Below are positions 9,801-18,322 of a stretch of 64,000 nt of DNA, in pieces. The DNA is taken from contig NZ_BFAZ01000009.1 of the NCBI RefSeq assembly GCF_003114815.1, forward strand, positions 744,001 through 808,000, in the 5' to 3' direction. This DNA comes from Leptospira ellinghausenii (GTDB taxonomy: Bacteria; Spirochaetota; Leptospiria; Leptospirales; Leptospiraceae). A model generated the notes under the pieces. That model was given only the letters and a program-made list of their open reading frames with translations, ran no database searches and was not told the DNA's origin. The number at the start of each line of letters is the position of its first letter. The first letter of the stretch is position 1. A program made the position numbers and the translations under genes.

Positions 9801-9881
9801 CTTCTGATCGGAAGAAGAAAGTAGTGATAAAAAACTATCTTCTTTTACCAAATCTGAAATATCTTTGAAATTTCGTTTCAA
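6816..9881 (-). CDS. ABC exporter with tandem cyclic-nucleotide-binding domains and degenerate C39 domain (second copy)
   Basis: 1021 residues. Order: cNMP-binding-like domain 1 (about 20-125, degenerate), domain 2 (about 143-260, with GEMGVLE and phosphate-contact-like Arg224 in KVRNATVTA), C39-peptidase-like domain (305-435), six-helix exporter domain (about 455-740) and ATPase (770-1015). The ATPase has Walker A GRSGSGKST at 815-823, FSGGQKQR, LLLLDEPTSSLD and AHRLD, so it looks active. In the C39-like domain Gln312 is kept, but the catalytic Cys position is Ser318 (SGDVC in place of CGxxC) and the catalytic His position is Lys391. It should bind rather than cut a leader peptide, as in HlyB. 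It follows the HlyD gene by 2 bases. Confidence 0.88.
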   Translation of the reverse strand: MKRNFKDISDLVKEDSFLSLLSSSDQKKIISLFEFRSLVAGDKIGGNVNDPTPILLLETGRIQIKLKINQNELLIKTLKEESLYGISEFTSDSLGKQLYYIEENSKVLTLSTSSFLKFINSDKDRKRIWDEYKENVQLRDELRIHPYFRKLSNSEIQELSKLLIKRKINSGQVLIKEGTKSSSLFFIKSGKFKVTKSTWQKDYFSFVEAGSVLGEMGVLEKKVRNATVTAVEESFVYELSSKSAEHFFKKSESLLITIRSIMSERKLNLGEKSNEDDFKQTNVYEEDKFHFLPKLKFSPSIRNQISFPFLFQEGKFQSGDVCRKMILKYWGYSFAEYDSDPMFPDFDPDILPYHWKQCFGEEKGTCYFVNWREHESELNSIPTISYLENSKYVIVKHIGEKSVTILDPEIGEVVLNRKEWEKKSSEIVIYFVPKVIPSSSWEWKNRFFNGISEYFLPAIQYLKAGILASFILKGLEVFIPLVNLYLIDAVLLQESRDFFLPVIVSVVVLSLAQTFLGYFRSNVIFFTSNRVNQTIAIRFLVKLISLPISFFERNRKGEILNRWEEIESVILFFSDQGAMKIFDLIFSSLVFVIFLFLSPVLLVIIMLFIIPEILVLRFLSPKIIEETKKESLKRAETLSYFIESINGFETIKNLGATYSHRWDFEKRLTAQLNSEGKKLFYSNLLSANTEFFKQITIVIVLLVGSLLILHDQMTLGTLYAIVGLITYIRTPLISLYEDFLKFQKANVAWNRLRSFESLDSEISDKDNLFKVDLPEVKGNIEFKNLFFAYDSQKPESGIRNLSLKIQPGKKVAFVGRSGSGKSTIIKLLLGLYNPNQGEILIDDIPLNEIWLPSLRTKIGVCFQENPFISGTVRENISITKPEATLSEVVEAAKLACIHDDIVKLPLGYDTEFSDRGFLFSGGQKQRISLARLFLQRPNLLLLDEPTSSLDKETESRILSHINSVFANSTIITVAHRLDTIRNYDQIFVLERGKLDSKGNHKELLSKGGIYQLLHSKQEAIR

Positions 9882-9883
9882 AT

Positions 9884-10987
9884 TTAATTCCTTGGATCAG
9901 CGTAACGAAACAAAATTTGATAAATGTTTTTTCTATCAATTACGATGTCAGCTACAACTTTTAAACCTGGAAATAACTGAAACTTTTTTCCATCTTGGTT
10001 TAAGTCCTGTGTTCCCAAAACTAAAATCACACTAAACGAATCCTTATCTTTCGTATTGGGTATGATTTGAGAAACAATTCCCTCTACTACACCAAAATCA
10101 TTTTGGTGAAATGCTTTTACTTTAATGACTGCAGACAGTCCAAGTTTTACTGCACCAATGTCCTTACTACTAACTTCTACAATTGCTTCTAATGGTTGGC
10201 CTTCTTCCATAAGTGAAGCCACTGTTTGCCCACGGATGATGTTTTGTCCTACGTTATTAACAGCTAATTCACCAATCACACCAGAAAAAGGCATACGAAT
10301 CACCGCATTTGCAACTCTTTCCTTTTTTAATTTGGTATCTCCGCGAAGACTTGCGATTATATTTTCTTCTCGTTGGATTTCATCTTTTAAGTTTCCAAAT
10401 TCTTCATTAAACTCTAATAAACTTTGGTCATAAATGAACTTCGCACCAACTCCATTTTGAAAATCCATGTAAGCTTTTTTTAAACTTACAAATTTACTCA
10501 ATACACCTCCTGATAAGGAAGATCCAGAATTATTTTCTAAATTATAAGCAAGATTTTTTGAAATTTTTTCAGCTTCACGTTTATTTCGAATTAACCGTTG
10601 TAATTTTTTTTCTTCGTAATCCAAATTATTCGCATCTTTAGAGAGTTCGATTTGTTGTTCTGAAAATTCTAATTCCATAATGGGATCTCCTTTTTTAAGA
10701 AAATCGCCTGATTTTACATACAAATTCGTGAGTGTACCTGTTTCTAGTGCTTCTACTACATAATAATTTCCTTTGGGACGAATGTTACCATTTGCTTGTA
10801 CGACAACATCGACTCGTCCAAAAACTAAAAATAAAACAAAACAAAAAAAGAATACAGCGATGAGATATATACCCTTCTTTTCCCAGTTAGGTGCTGGATG
10901 TTTCAGTAATTCATCATAATAAGAAGCAGAATGCCTTGATTCCCAATTAGAATCTGTTTCTTTTAAGTTCTTAAATTTTTTAAACAT
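9884..10987 (-). CDS. HlyD-family membrane-fusion (adaptor) protein
   Basis: 367 residues. A cytoplasmic N-terminal tail (1-38) is followed by one membrane helix (about 39-59), a lipoyl-like half-motif (VEALETGTLTNLYVKSGDFL), a coiled-coil hairpin (about 115-220), the second lipoyl half (RMPFSGVIGELAVNNVGQ) and a C-terminal beta-barrel (VIKVKAFHQNDFGVVEG). This is the type I secretion adaptor that bridges the ABC exporter and the TolC channel. It overlaps the first ABC exporter by 8 bases and ends 2 bases before the second, so it is translated with both. It sits between two exporters of equal length, which is unusual. Confidence 0.9.
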   Translation of the reverse strand: MFKKFKNLKETDSNWESRHSASYYDELLKHPAPNWEKKGIYLIAVFFFCFVLFLVFGRVDVVVQANGNIRPKGNYYVVEALETGTLTNLYVKSGDFLKKGDPIMELEFSEQQIELSKDANNLDYEEKKLQRLIRNKREAEKISKNLAYNLENNSGSSLSGGVLSKFVSLKKAYMDFQNGVGAKFIYDQSLLEFNEEFGNLKDEIQREENIIASLRGDTKLKKERVANAVIRMPFSGVIGELAVNNVGQNIIRGQTVASLMEEGQPLEAIVEVSSKDIGAVKLGLSAVIKVKAFHQNDFGVVEGIVSQIIPNTKDKDSFSVILVLGTQDLNQDGKKFQLFPGLKVVADIVIDRKNIYQILFRYADPRN

Positions 10988-13900
10988 GGCTATCCTCTTC
11001 GGTTAACGTAGGGAACAAATGATAATAGTAACCTTTTGTTTGGATCAATTCAGCATGCGTACCCATTTCAACGATACGACCTTCATCAAGGACAATGATT
11101 TTATCTGCACTCACTGTACTATGTAGTCGATGGGAGATTTGAATGACTGTTCGATCCAAAAAAACGGTTTCCCATTGTGATTGAATGTGAGCCTCCGTTT
11201 CTGAATCCAATGCAGAAGTAGGTTCATCTAAAAATAGAATACTTGGATTCGTTACTAAAGCACGTGCTATCGCAAGTCTTTGTTTTTGACCTCCCGATAA
11301 TCCAACTCCAGACTCACCAATTTTGGTTTCATATTTCATCGGGAATCTATCCACAAAATGATCAACGGAGGCCAACTTGGCACCAGCTAATAATGATTCC
11401 ATATGAAGTGATGGATTTTTTTTAGATAAATTTTCGGTTATGGTTCCAGAGAATAAAATGGGATTTTGTTCTACTGCCCCAAATTGGATTCTAACTTCTT
11501 CTGGATCAAGTGTAGATAAATCAAAAGAATCAACAAAAACTTTACCTTTCGTTGGGGAAAGTGTTCCCATCATAATTCGCATCATAGTCGATTTTCCACA
11601 CCCACTTCGGCCAACGATCGCTATTTTTTCTCCTGCTTCAATATCCAAATTGATATCTTTCAGAATTTCAGGAGACCCTTCTGAGTATCGAAAACTTACA
11701 TTGTCTAATTTAATTTTACCCGACAATCTAGGAAGCTCACCAAACGGCCGTAAACTGACAATTTCACCGGGAAGTGAATAAATTTCAGTGAGCCTCATAC
11801 GAGATTCTCTTAACTCGTTTAGATCCTCATACAAATGGCATAATCTTACGATTGGTTCCATGAGTAAGGAGTAAAGGATTAGAAAACCTAAAAAACTTCC
11901 AAGTGATAATTGTTCATCTAAAACAAGATTCACTCCATAGGCGATAACTGAAATCAAACCAATTTGCTCAAAGAATTTGCTAATCAATTCAAGGATGTGA
12001 ACTCTTTTTCCCACTCTTAAGTTTGTTAAGATAGTCCTTGCAATTTCATTTAAACCTTTTGCAAGATAACGACTTTCGATAGAAGAAGCTTTGATTAATG
12101 GAATGCCTGAAAACAAAGATAGAAAAAAGGAAGTTGTTTTTTTCTTCGATTCGAAACTATGTTTTTGCAACTTTTTGATTTTTGAACTGGAACGAACGAC
12201 TACGATTGCATAAACGATTAAGAAAAATAATCCGACAATTGATAATCCACCATCCAATCGAAATAAAATGAATAAATAAATCGGAAGTGTGATTAGGTCC
12301 AAAATTAAAAACAAACCAGATCTTTGTGTGATTTCCAAAATTCTTTGGTTTTCTTTTAGTCTTTGTGTAAAATCTCCGGTTTCAAATTTACGAAACTCTG
12401 GAAGAGTTAGATTCAAGATATGTTGAAAAAAACGAACAAAGTAATTATATTCCAAATTTTGCATGAGTCCAATCGAGATCAAATTTCGGAAAAGGGAAAA
12501 CAATGATTGAAAAAATACGGAAAGAGTTACTCCAAATACAATTGTAAATAAAAAGTTACGATCAGAAAAAACTAAAACTTGGTCAACAATCTGGCGAATT
12601 AAATAAGGCAACGAAAGAGATAAGATTGCTGAAAAAAAAGTAGCCACCATTACCCAACGAATTTCTTTCTTTTTGGGACTAAATAACATCCTTAGTTCTT
12701 TAAAAAAACTAATCAAACTTACTTCTGCTGACAAACTGCTTGGAGCGAGAGAAAATTGTAAGATCACTCCATCCCAAAGTTTTAGAAATTGTTCAGTAGA
12801 TAATTCATAGACACCTTTAATGGGATGTGAGATTAAAATTGCATCTAATTCAGGATCAACTAAATACAATAAACATGGAATATTTTCATCGTCAGTGATG
12901 AATACTGGATTCTCTAAACTAGTTAATTCTGAAAAAGGTATATGAAGTTGTTTTGTTAAAAAACCAAGTTTTTCTAATTCAATTGCTAATTCAAAAATCC
13001 CAGGAACAATATTTCGACTCAGTTCATTTTTAATTCTAATTTTCCAATTAGATGGGAGAGCTTTATCAAAAGTCCTTAATGCCAATTCGGAACAAACCAA
13101 ACCAACTAGGCTCATTTGGTCTGTTGTCACCTGTTCGATTAAAATTGTCCGAGTTGTTTTTCTGATTTCAAATCGTTTGGAGACAAAAGGACGAATTGAA
13201 TTTTCTTCTTTTTCTTTGGATTTATATGTGGAATATCGTAAGAGCCTTGATTGAACAATCTCTTCAAGTTTGTTACCTTTTTCTGCACCAATGACCTTAC
13301 GAAAAACATTTCCTGGAATTTGATAGAGTTCGGAGTCTTCTGCTGTGATGGCACTTGCTAATCTTTTTTGTTGTTTAAAGATCGCAATTTCACCGAGTAT
13401 ATCACCGGATTTCATAATCGAGATGATTTTCCTAGGATTTTCAGTTCTGATTTGAATTTTTCCAGAACGGACTATGTAGGCTGATTCTCCAGACTCACCT
13501 TCAACAAAAATGAATTCACCTTGTGGAACTTTAATGAGTTGTATCGATTTTAGAATGGATTTAATTTCTTCAGGAGATAGTTCATCAAAAAAACTTAATT
13601 TGCGAACATAATGAAATTTTTCTTGTTCTTCTTCTCTGTGTTTTGCTTTTTCTGCAATTTCAGGATGAGATTCAACTAACTTCAAAAAACGAGAAGTTGG
13701 TAATAATAAAACAATAGAAGGTTCTAATGCATAATAATCATGTTTTGATGGTGTTTTTGTTAAAGTGATTCTTTCTCCTATCGACTCACCTTCTTCAACG
13801 AATGCATACCTTCCTAAATGAAGGTCCTCTTTGTTTTGTTTCATTCCAAATTTGCCCGTGAGAACAAAATGAATGTACTCAGGCATTTGGTTTGCCTTGA

Positions 13901-14045
13901 TTAATATTTGTCCTATCCGAACAAATTTTACTTCGATAAAAGGAATTAATGCTTCTCGTTCTGAATCGTCTAACTCTGCTAATAAATAATTAGATCGAAA
14001 TACATTACGAATTTTTTCAAGATTACGCCTAACTTCTGATTGCAT
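10980..14045 (-). CDS. ABC exporter with tandem cyclic-nucleotide-binding domains and degenerate C39 domain (first copy)
   Basis: 1021 residues, the same length and domain order as the gene at 6816. cNMP-binding-like domains lie at about 15-125 and 150-265; the second keeps GDILGEIAIF and Arg228 in QKRLASAITA. A very diverged C39-like region (about 300-440) has Val314 in place of the catalytic Cys (VGLVC) and lacks the His-Asp pair. The exporter transmembrane domain (about 455-735) and ATPase follow, with Walker A GRSGCGKST at 812-820, LSGGQKQR, ILFLDEPTSALD and SHRLH. The two exporters could form a heterodimer or act in series. The ATG directly abuts the stop of the methyltransferase gene. 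Cyclic nucleotide binding is inferred from fold motifs only. Confidence 0.88.
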   Translation of the reverse strand: MQSEVRRNLEKIRNVFRSNYLLAELDDSEREALIPFIEVKFVRIGQILIKANQMPEYIHFVLTGKFGMKQNKEDLHLGRYAFVEEGESIGERITLTKTPSKHDYYALEPSIVLLLPTSRFLKLVESHPEIAEKAKHREEEQEKFHYVRKLSFFDELSPEEIKSILKSIQLIKVPQGEFIFVEGESGESAYIVRSGKIQIRTENPRKIISIMKSGDILGEIAIFKQQKRLASAITAEDSELYQIPGNVFRKVIGAEKGNKLEEIVQSRLLRYSTYKSKEKEENSIRPFVSKRFEIRKTTRTILIEQVTTDQMSLVGLVCSELALRTFDKALPSNWKIRIKNELSRNIVPGIFELAIELEKLGFLTKQLHIPFSELTSLENPVFITDDENIPCLLYLVDPELDAILISHPIKGVYELSTEQFLKLWDGVILQFSLAPSSLSAEVSLISFFKELRMLFSPKKKEIRWVMVATFFSAILSLSLPYLIRQIVDQVLVFSDRNFLFTIVFGVTLSVFFQSLFSLFRNLISIGLMQNLEYNYFVRFFQHILNLTLPEFRKFETGDFTQRLKENQRILEITQRSGLFLILDLITLPIYLFILFRLDGGLSIVGLFFLIVYAIVVVRSSSKIKKLQKHSFESKKKTTSFFLSLFSGIPLIKASSIESRYLAKGLNEIARTILTNLRVGKRVHILELISKFFEQIGLISVIAYGVNLVLDEQLSLGSFLGFLILYSLLMEPIVRLCHLYEDLNELRESRMRLTEIYSLPGEIVSLRPFGELPRLSGKIKLDNVSFRYSEGSPEILKDINLDIEAGEKIAIVGRSGCGKSTMMRIMMGTLSPTKGKVFVDSFDLSTLDPEEVRIQFGAVEQNPILFSGTITENLSKKNPSLHMESLLAGAKLASVDHFVDRFPMKYETKIGESGVGLSGGQKQRLAIARALVTNPSILFLDEPTSALDSETEAHIQSQWETVFLDRTVIQISHRLHSTVSADKIIVLDEGRIVEMGTHAELIQTKGYYYHLFPTLTEEDSHV

Positions 14046-15632
14046 TTATTTTTCCGCTAACATGAGCATATGAGTCACAGGGAAATCAAAAGGGATTAGG
14101 TCTGCTGTTTGTTTTGGATTTGGGATGCTCGCTAAAAAAAGTTTTATTTTTCCTTCATATCGATTTTTTACGAGCCACTCATTTCGATAGGCATGGGAAT
14201 TTGGGGAAATTTTAAATCCAATTGATTCTAATTGTTCTTTCCACTCGTCAAAACTCCAAAAACAAAAGGACTCGTGCATTTCACTTTTCCAATTGTCTGT
14301 ATAATCTTTTTTTGAGATGTATTCGCAGATATCCTTAAGTTTCATACGGTGGTATTCTATACCATCGACTAAAATGGAAGACGTCCTAAGCACATAACCT
14401 TCCTCTTTACGAAAGTCTTGTTGGAATTGGAAAAATCGTTGTTTTGTAGATAAAGATTCCAAGTATTCTTTGAAACTAACATATTTCCCTGGACCAAGAC
14501 CTTGGTTTGTACTCGAATCCTCTTCCATCCAGACATAAACTTCCGTTTCTTTGTCTTCTGGACCCACAACATCCCGATTGATCCAAACCCCTCCATACAC
14601 AAGTTCCTCAAAACGGTTTTTGATAAATGCCAGTAGTTGAGACCTGTCACCGTAAGATTCGATTTCATGGGTCAGAGAGGATGTATGTATGGCATTCATA
14701 CTGAGCCGTGGATATACAAGTCCACTCACTGCATTTTTACGCAAAAAAAATACATTGGGATTTTGGAACTCACCATTTTCTTTTCTTTGTTCACAGATAT
14801 GGTAAAGATGGCGTGCGATTTCCACTCCATAAAAATCTGATTCCGTATACTTTGGATCCTGGCAGACAAGTTTGATCCATGAACCAACAGCACAACCGAT
14901 ATCCCCAATTCGACCAGGTTTCAAAAATGGAATTGTTTCTTGGAATTTGAGTTCGGCGATTTCATCCATCTCACGGACATAGGTGTTATAATCCCGAGAT
15001 TCGGTTAGGTCTCCATCATCTCCGATCAGAGAATCAGAAAATAACATATCTACTTTTTCAAATAAACCATAATCCTTCCACAAACGGATACAGGCAGGAT
15101 CAAGATTTTGTTTCGATTGTTTATGTTTTAAAACAATACTTTCTAATTCTTCCCAAGGAAGTTTCGCAAAAAACGAATCAGCTGAACCAGGGACTTTTTC
15201 AACTGGTAGGACTTTGAATCCAAGTTCCAGATACAAGTTCGCCACAGGAGTTGAACAAAGGACAATTGTATTCTCAGGAGTTAATTTTATCATTAACTCA
15301 GTTTCTACTTCAATTTTTTTAATTGTATACGAAGCAAAGTTAGGTGACTGACCAATATCATCAATGGGAATTACAAAACTTGGAATGTTTAGTTCTCTGG
15401 AGAAATCTTGAATCATCATCGCCCTTTGGTAAAGGGGAAGTGGGTTACGCCTTGTGTTGTTATGATTGGCCGATGTAACGGCAAAGATGATGGCACTTGG
15501 CTGTTTGGAAATTTGTAATGGATTTCCAAACACATCCAATTCTTCCGAGAGTCCCATGTTTACCAAACGAAGTAAGTATTCCTTTTGGTACCTGGTGAGG
15601 AGATGGTGACGCCCCGGAAGGAGTAGGTACAT
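14046..15632 (-). CDS. Fusion of nucleotidyltransferase-like domain and SAM methyltransferase
   Basis: 528 residues. The N-terminal 170 residues resemble the cytidylyltransferase/NMN adenylyltransferase Rossmann fold: a first strand with PGRHHLLTRYQ (HLLT in place of the HxGH motif), then FAVTSANHNNTRRNPLPLY and FVIPIDDIG. From about residue 230 a class I methyltransferase follows, with the SAM-binding motif RIGDIGCAVGSWIKL (near 238) and an acidic strand end, DFYGVEIA. The first domain may bind a nucleotide without normal transferase activity, because the second catalytic histidine is not seen. It is 6 bases after the thiolase and directly abuts the first ABC exporter. A role in modifying the exported molecule is inference from position. 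Confidence 0.75.
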   Translation of the reverse strand: MYLLLPGRHHLLTRYQKEYLLRLVNMGLSEELDVFGNPLQISKQPSAIIFAVTSANHNNTRRNPLPLYQRAMMIQDFSRELNIPSFVIPIDDIGQSPNFASYTIKKIEVETELMIKLTPENTIVLCSTPVANLYLELGFKVLPVEKVPGSADSFFAKLPWEELESIVLKHKQSKQNLDPACIRLWKDYGLFEKVDMLFSDSLIGDDGDLTESRDYNTYVREMDEIAELKFQETIPFLKPGRIGDIGCAVGSWIKLVCQDPKYTESDFYGVEIARHLYHICEQRKENGEFQNPNVFFLRKNAVSGLVYPRLSMNAIHTSSLTHEIESYGDRSQLLAFIKNRFEELVYGGVWINRDVVGPEDKETEVYVWMEEDSSTNQGLGPGKYVSFKEYLESLSTKQRFFQFQQDFRKEEGYVLRTSSILVDGIEYHRMKLKDICEYISKKDYTDNWKSEMHESFCFWSFDEWKEQLESIGFKISPNSHAYRNEWLVKNRYEGKIKLFLASIPNPKQTADLIPFDFPVTHMLMLAEK

Positions 15633-15638
15633 TTTGTA

Positions 15639-16820
15639 CTATGCTTTAGGGTTTTCTAAAACAATCGCGATTCCTTGTCCTCCACCGATACAAAGAGAAG
15701 CAACACCATACTTCACTCCACGTCTTTGCATCTCAAGCGCAAGAGTTAAAGTCACACGGTTACCCGATGCTCCGAGTGGATGCCCAATCGCAACGGCTCC
15801 ACCGTTCACATTGGTGATCTTTGGATCAAGACCAAGTTCCTTTTGTACCGCTAAGTACTGAGCTGCAAATGCTTCATTCACTTCGACTAGTCCAATGTCT
15901 TTTAAACTCAGTCCTGCTTTTTGTAATGCCGCTGGAATTGCAATTGCAGGTCCAATTCCCATCTTTGCAGGATCACAACCAGCGTGGCCCCACGATTTAA
16001 CTATAGCGAGTGGTTCTTTACCGAGTTTTTTTGCTTGGGATGCGGAGGCTACAATCATAGCGGAAGCTCCATCATTGATTCCTGATGCGTTTCCTGCAGT
16101 TACCGAACCATCTTTTTTAAAGGCTGGTTTTAAAGTGGCAAGTTTTGCTCCACCTGCTTTTCCTTTGATGAATTCATCCTTATCAAACACAATTGGATTT
16201 TTCCCATTGATCGTGATAGGATGAATTTCTTCTTTTAGAATTCCTTTGTTAGTTGCTTCTTCTGCTCGTTCTTGCGAAGTTGCTGCCCAAGCATCTTGTT
16301 CTTCTCTGGAAATTTTGTATTGGTCAGATAAGTTTTCTGCCGTCATTCCCATCGGAAGTTCTACATAAATGTCAGTTAATCCTTGTGCGAGTGAATCTTC
16401 AAATTCTGCATTTCCATAACGAACTCCAAACCTTGCATTGCGTACAACATAAGGTGCATTACTCATGGATTCCACTCCACCAGCAAGAACAGTGTGTGCT
16501 TCACCTAACATGATCTTTTTAGCAGCTTGGATCACAGCTTCCATTCCTGAACCACAAAGTCTGTTGAGTGTTAATGCAGGACTTGCAATCGGAACCCCTG
16601 ATTTTAGCCCGATGTGACGAGCCAAATAAATTCCGTCTTTTCCTGTTGGGATAACATTTCCAAAAATACTTTCTTCAATTATAGAAGGATCAACTCCAGT
16701 TTTTTGGAGTGCTGCTTTTGATACTTCGACCCCAAGGTCTACGGCACTCATGTCTTTGAGTGTTCCGCCAAAACTACCGAATGCGGATCTCAGTCCGCCC
16801 AAAATGTAAACTTGTTCCAT
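15639..16820 (-). CDS. Acetyl-CoA C-acetyltransferase (thiolase)
   Basis: 393 residues, the normal length for a biosynthetic or degradative thiolase. The acylated cysteine is Cys89 in [11 protein letters not shown]. The C-terminal motifs [19 protein letters not shown] and [11 protein letters not shown] supply the catalytic His and second Cys. It condenses or cleaves acetoacetyl-CoA-type substrates in the cytoplasm. It is the first gene of the minus-strand run that continues with the secretion operon 6 bases downstream, although a functional link is not obvious. The start region is shared with the divergent gene at 16910; a possible minus promoter, TTGAAC-17-TGAAAT, overlaps that gene's promoter. 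Confidence 0.93.
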   Translation of the reverse strand: MEQVYILGGLRSAFGSFGGTLKDMSAVDLGVEVSKAALQKTGVDPSIIEESIFGNVIPTGKDGIYLARHIGLKSGVPIASPALTLNRLCGSGMEAVIQAAKKIMLGEAHTVLAGGVESMSNAPYVVRNARFGVRYGNAEFEDSLAQGLTDIYVELPMGMTAENLSDQYKISREEQDAWAATSQERAEEATNKGILKEEIHPITINGKNPIVFDKDEFIKGKAGGAKLATLKPAFKKDGSVTAGNASGINDGASAMIVASASQAKKLGKEPLAIVKSWGHAGCDPAKMGIGPAIAIPAALQKAGLSLKDIGLVEVNEAFAAQYLAVQKELGLDPKITNVNGGAVAIGHPLGASGNRVTLTLALEMQRRGVKYGVASLCIGGGQGIAIVLENPKA

Positions 16821-16875
16821 AGATACCAGGAATGGGCAAAATTGGTCACCTGTCAGCTAAGAATTGAAATTTCAC

Positions 16876-16903
16876 TTGAAAGAGAATGCCCGTTCAATAG
16901 ACT
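16876..16903 (+). promoter_or_regulatory. Sigma70-type promoter for a probably leaderless mRNA
   Basis: TTGAAA (16876-16881), a 16-base spacer and TAGACT (16898-16903) precede the ATG at 16910 by only 6 bases. The expected transcription start is therefore at or next to the start codon, and no Shine-Dalgarno is present. The spacer contains GTTCAA, which read on the other strand could be the -35 of the thiolase operon, so the two divergent promoters may exclude each other. Confidence 0.5.
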
Positions 16904-16909
16904 TCCTGC

Positions 16910-18307
16910 ATGAATCGAGAACCAATGTTCGGCCTAGACACAGGTTTTGTTTCCAAACAAACAGCAGGCCTCATTCGAGGGATCCTCCAAAAACGTTATT
17001 CCATTGGAGAAAGTTCCATTCCCTTATTTTCTTCCCCTTCCCCATTGTACCCAGGTCTAGAACTCATTTCTGACAAAGGACAAAATCCCATTGAATCACG
17101 ATTACTCGTGGGAAGTATTCGGATGGGATACGGTCACCACAGGATGGCACTTTCTGTGTATTCCCACTCTTTGAAAAAAAACATCCCTACTTACTTACAC
17201 GATTTACTTGCCATCACCTCTCCGGAATCGAAAGCCATTGCCGACATCGATTCTGGATATAGTTTTTTCTCTCGGATGAGTGCTGAGATCGGTGGTCCTG
17301 TGGAATGGATTTGGGGACAACTTATGTCGCAAGGAAATCTAACCTCTCTTGAACTTTCTTGCCAACTTGCCACTCTGTACAAAGGACTCATGAATGGAAT
17401 TCCAAAAGATTCACCTGTCATCACCACATACCCGTTAAATGGTCAGATTGCAGTTGCCTCTGGTTTTAACAAAACCATTCATTTGATTTGCGATAACTAC
17501 CCTCAATACTACTTACTCGTTCCTGGAGCTTTAAACTTAGTCCAATCCCCTTCCTCTTATACCAAGTTTATCGAAATGGGTGTACCAAAAGACAACCTTG
17601 CTGTTGCTGGACATTGGGTATCAGAAGACATTGTTTCCAATGCAGTGACGGATTCTGAAAACCGAGTGAGAAGGATTGATTCTAAAAAAATTCGAAGGTT
17701 CTTAATCCCAATAGGTGGAGCGGGTGCACAAAAAGGTTATATTTTAGATCTCTTACGTTTGACCAAGTCGTATCTCACCAACAGAAAAGCAGTGTATTGG
17801 ATTAACACTGGTGACCATGTGAAAGTGCTCAAAGCGATTGAAGAGTATTTGATTTTTCAGAAAATACCATATTTATCGATTGATTCTTGGGAAGACCTAC
17901 TAACATTCATTACACGTCATCCGCTCAGGTCAGATGACAATGAAAACAATCCTCCTGTTGTGTTGTTTCATTTTCCAACTCACACTGAAGCGTTTTCAGC
18001 AACAGATAGGCTCATTCGAATTGCAGATGTCCTTGTAACAAAACCATCTGAATTGGCATTTTTTCCAATTCCGAAACTGTTTATCCGAAGGGTTGGAGAC
18101 CATGAAGCTGCGTCAGTTATAAGGTCTTTGGAACTAGGAGAAGGAACTGTGGAATGCAGAGAAGTGATGCATGCGAAAGAATTGGTTCAAATTTTCACTG
18201 AGTCCGATGATTTGTTACTCCGAATGAACGAATCCATTATCAAAAACACAATCGAAGGGATCTATAACGGAAGTAAAACGGCCGTCGAAATGGCGACCGC
18301 TAAATGA
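16910..18307 (+). CDS. GT-B glycosyltransferase-like protein (MGDG-synthase/MurG-like)
   Basis: 465 residues. The key feature is RMGYGHHRMA at 71-80, which matches the G-x-G-H-x-x-A N-terminal motif of monogalactosyldiacylglycerol synthases and related GT-B glycosyltransferases. Later strands include LIPIGGAGAQKGY (near 264) and VTKPSELAFFPIPKLF (near 385), resembling the sugar-nucleotide-binding half of that fold. No signal peptide or membrane helix is seen, so it is probably a cytoplasmic or peripheral membrane enzyme. A lipid-linked sugar acceptor is plausible but not shown. It is alone on its strand between the thiolase operon and the HPt gene, with a promoter 6 bases upstream of its ATG. 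Confidence 0.6.
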   Translation: MNREPMFGLDTGFVSKQTAGLIRGILQKRYSIGESSIPLFSSPSPLYPGLELISDKGQNPIESRLLVGSIRMGYGHHRMALSVYSHSLKKNIPTYLHDLLAITSPESKAIADIDSGYSFFSRMSAEIGGPVEWIWGQLMSQGNLTSLELSCQLATLYKGLMNGIPKDSPVITTYPLNGQIAVASGFNKTIHLICDNYPQYYLLVPGALNLVQSPSSYTKFIEMGVPKDNLAVAGHWVSEDIVSNAVTDSENRVRRIDSKKIRRFLIPIGGAGAQKGYILDLLRLTKSYLTNRKAVYWINTGDHVKVLKAIEEYLIFQKIPYLSIDSWEDLLTFITRHPLRSDDNENNPPVVLFHFPTHTEAFSATDRLIRIADVLVTKPSELAFFPIPKLFIRRVGDHEAASVIRSLELGEGTVECREVMHAKELVQIFTESDDLLLRMNESIIKNTIEGIYNGSKTAVEMATAK

Positions 18308-18322
18308 ACTAAAAATAAGAAC

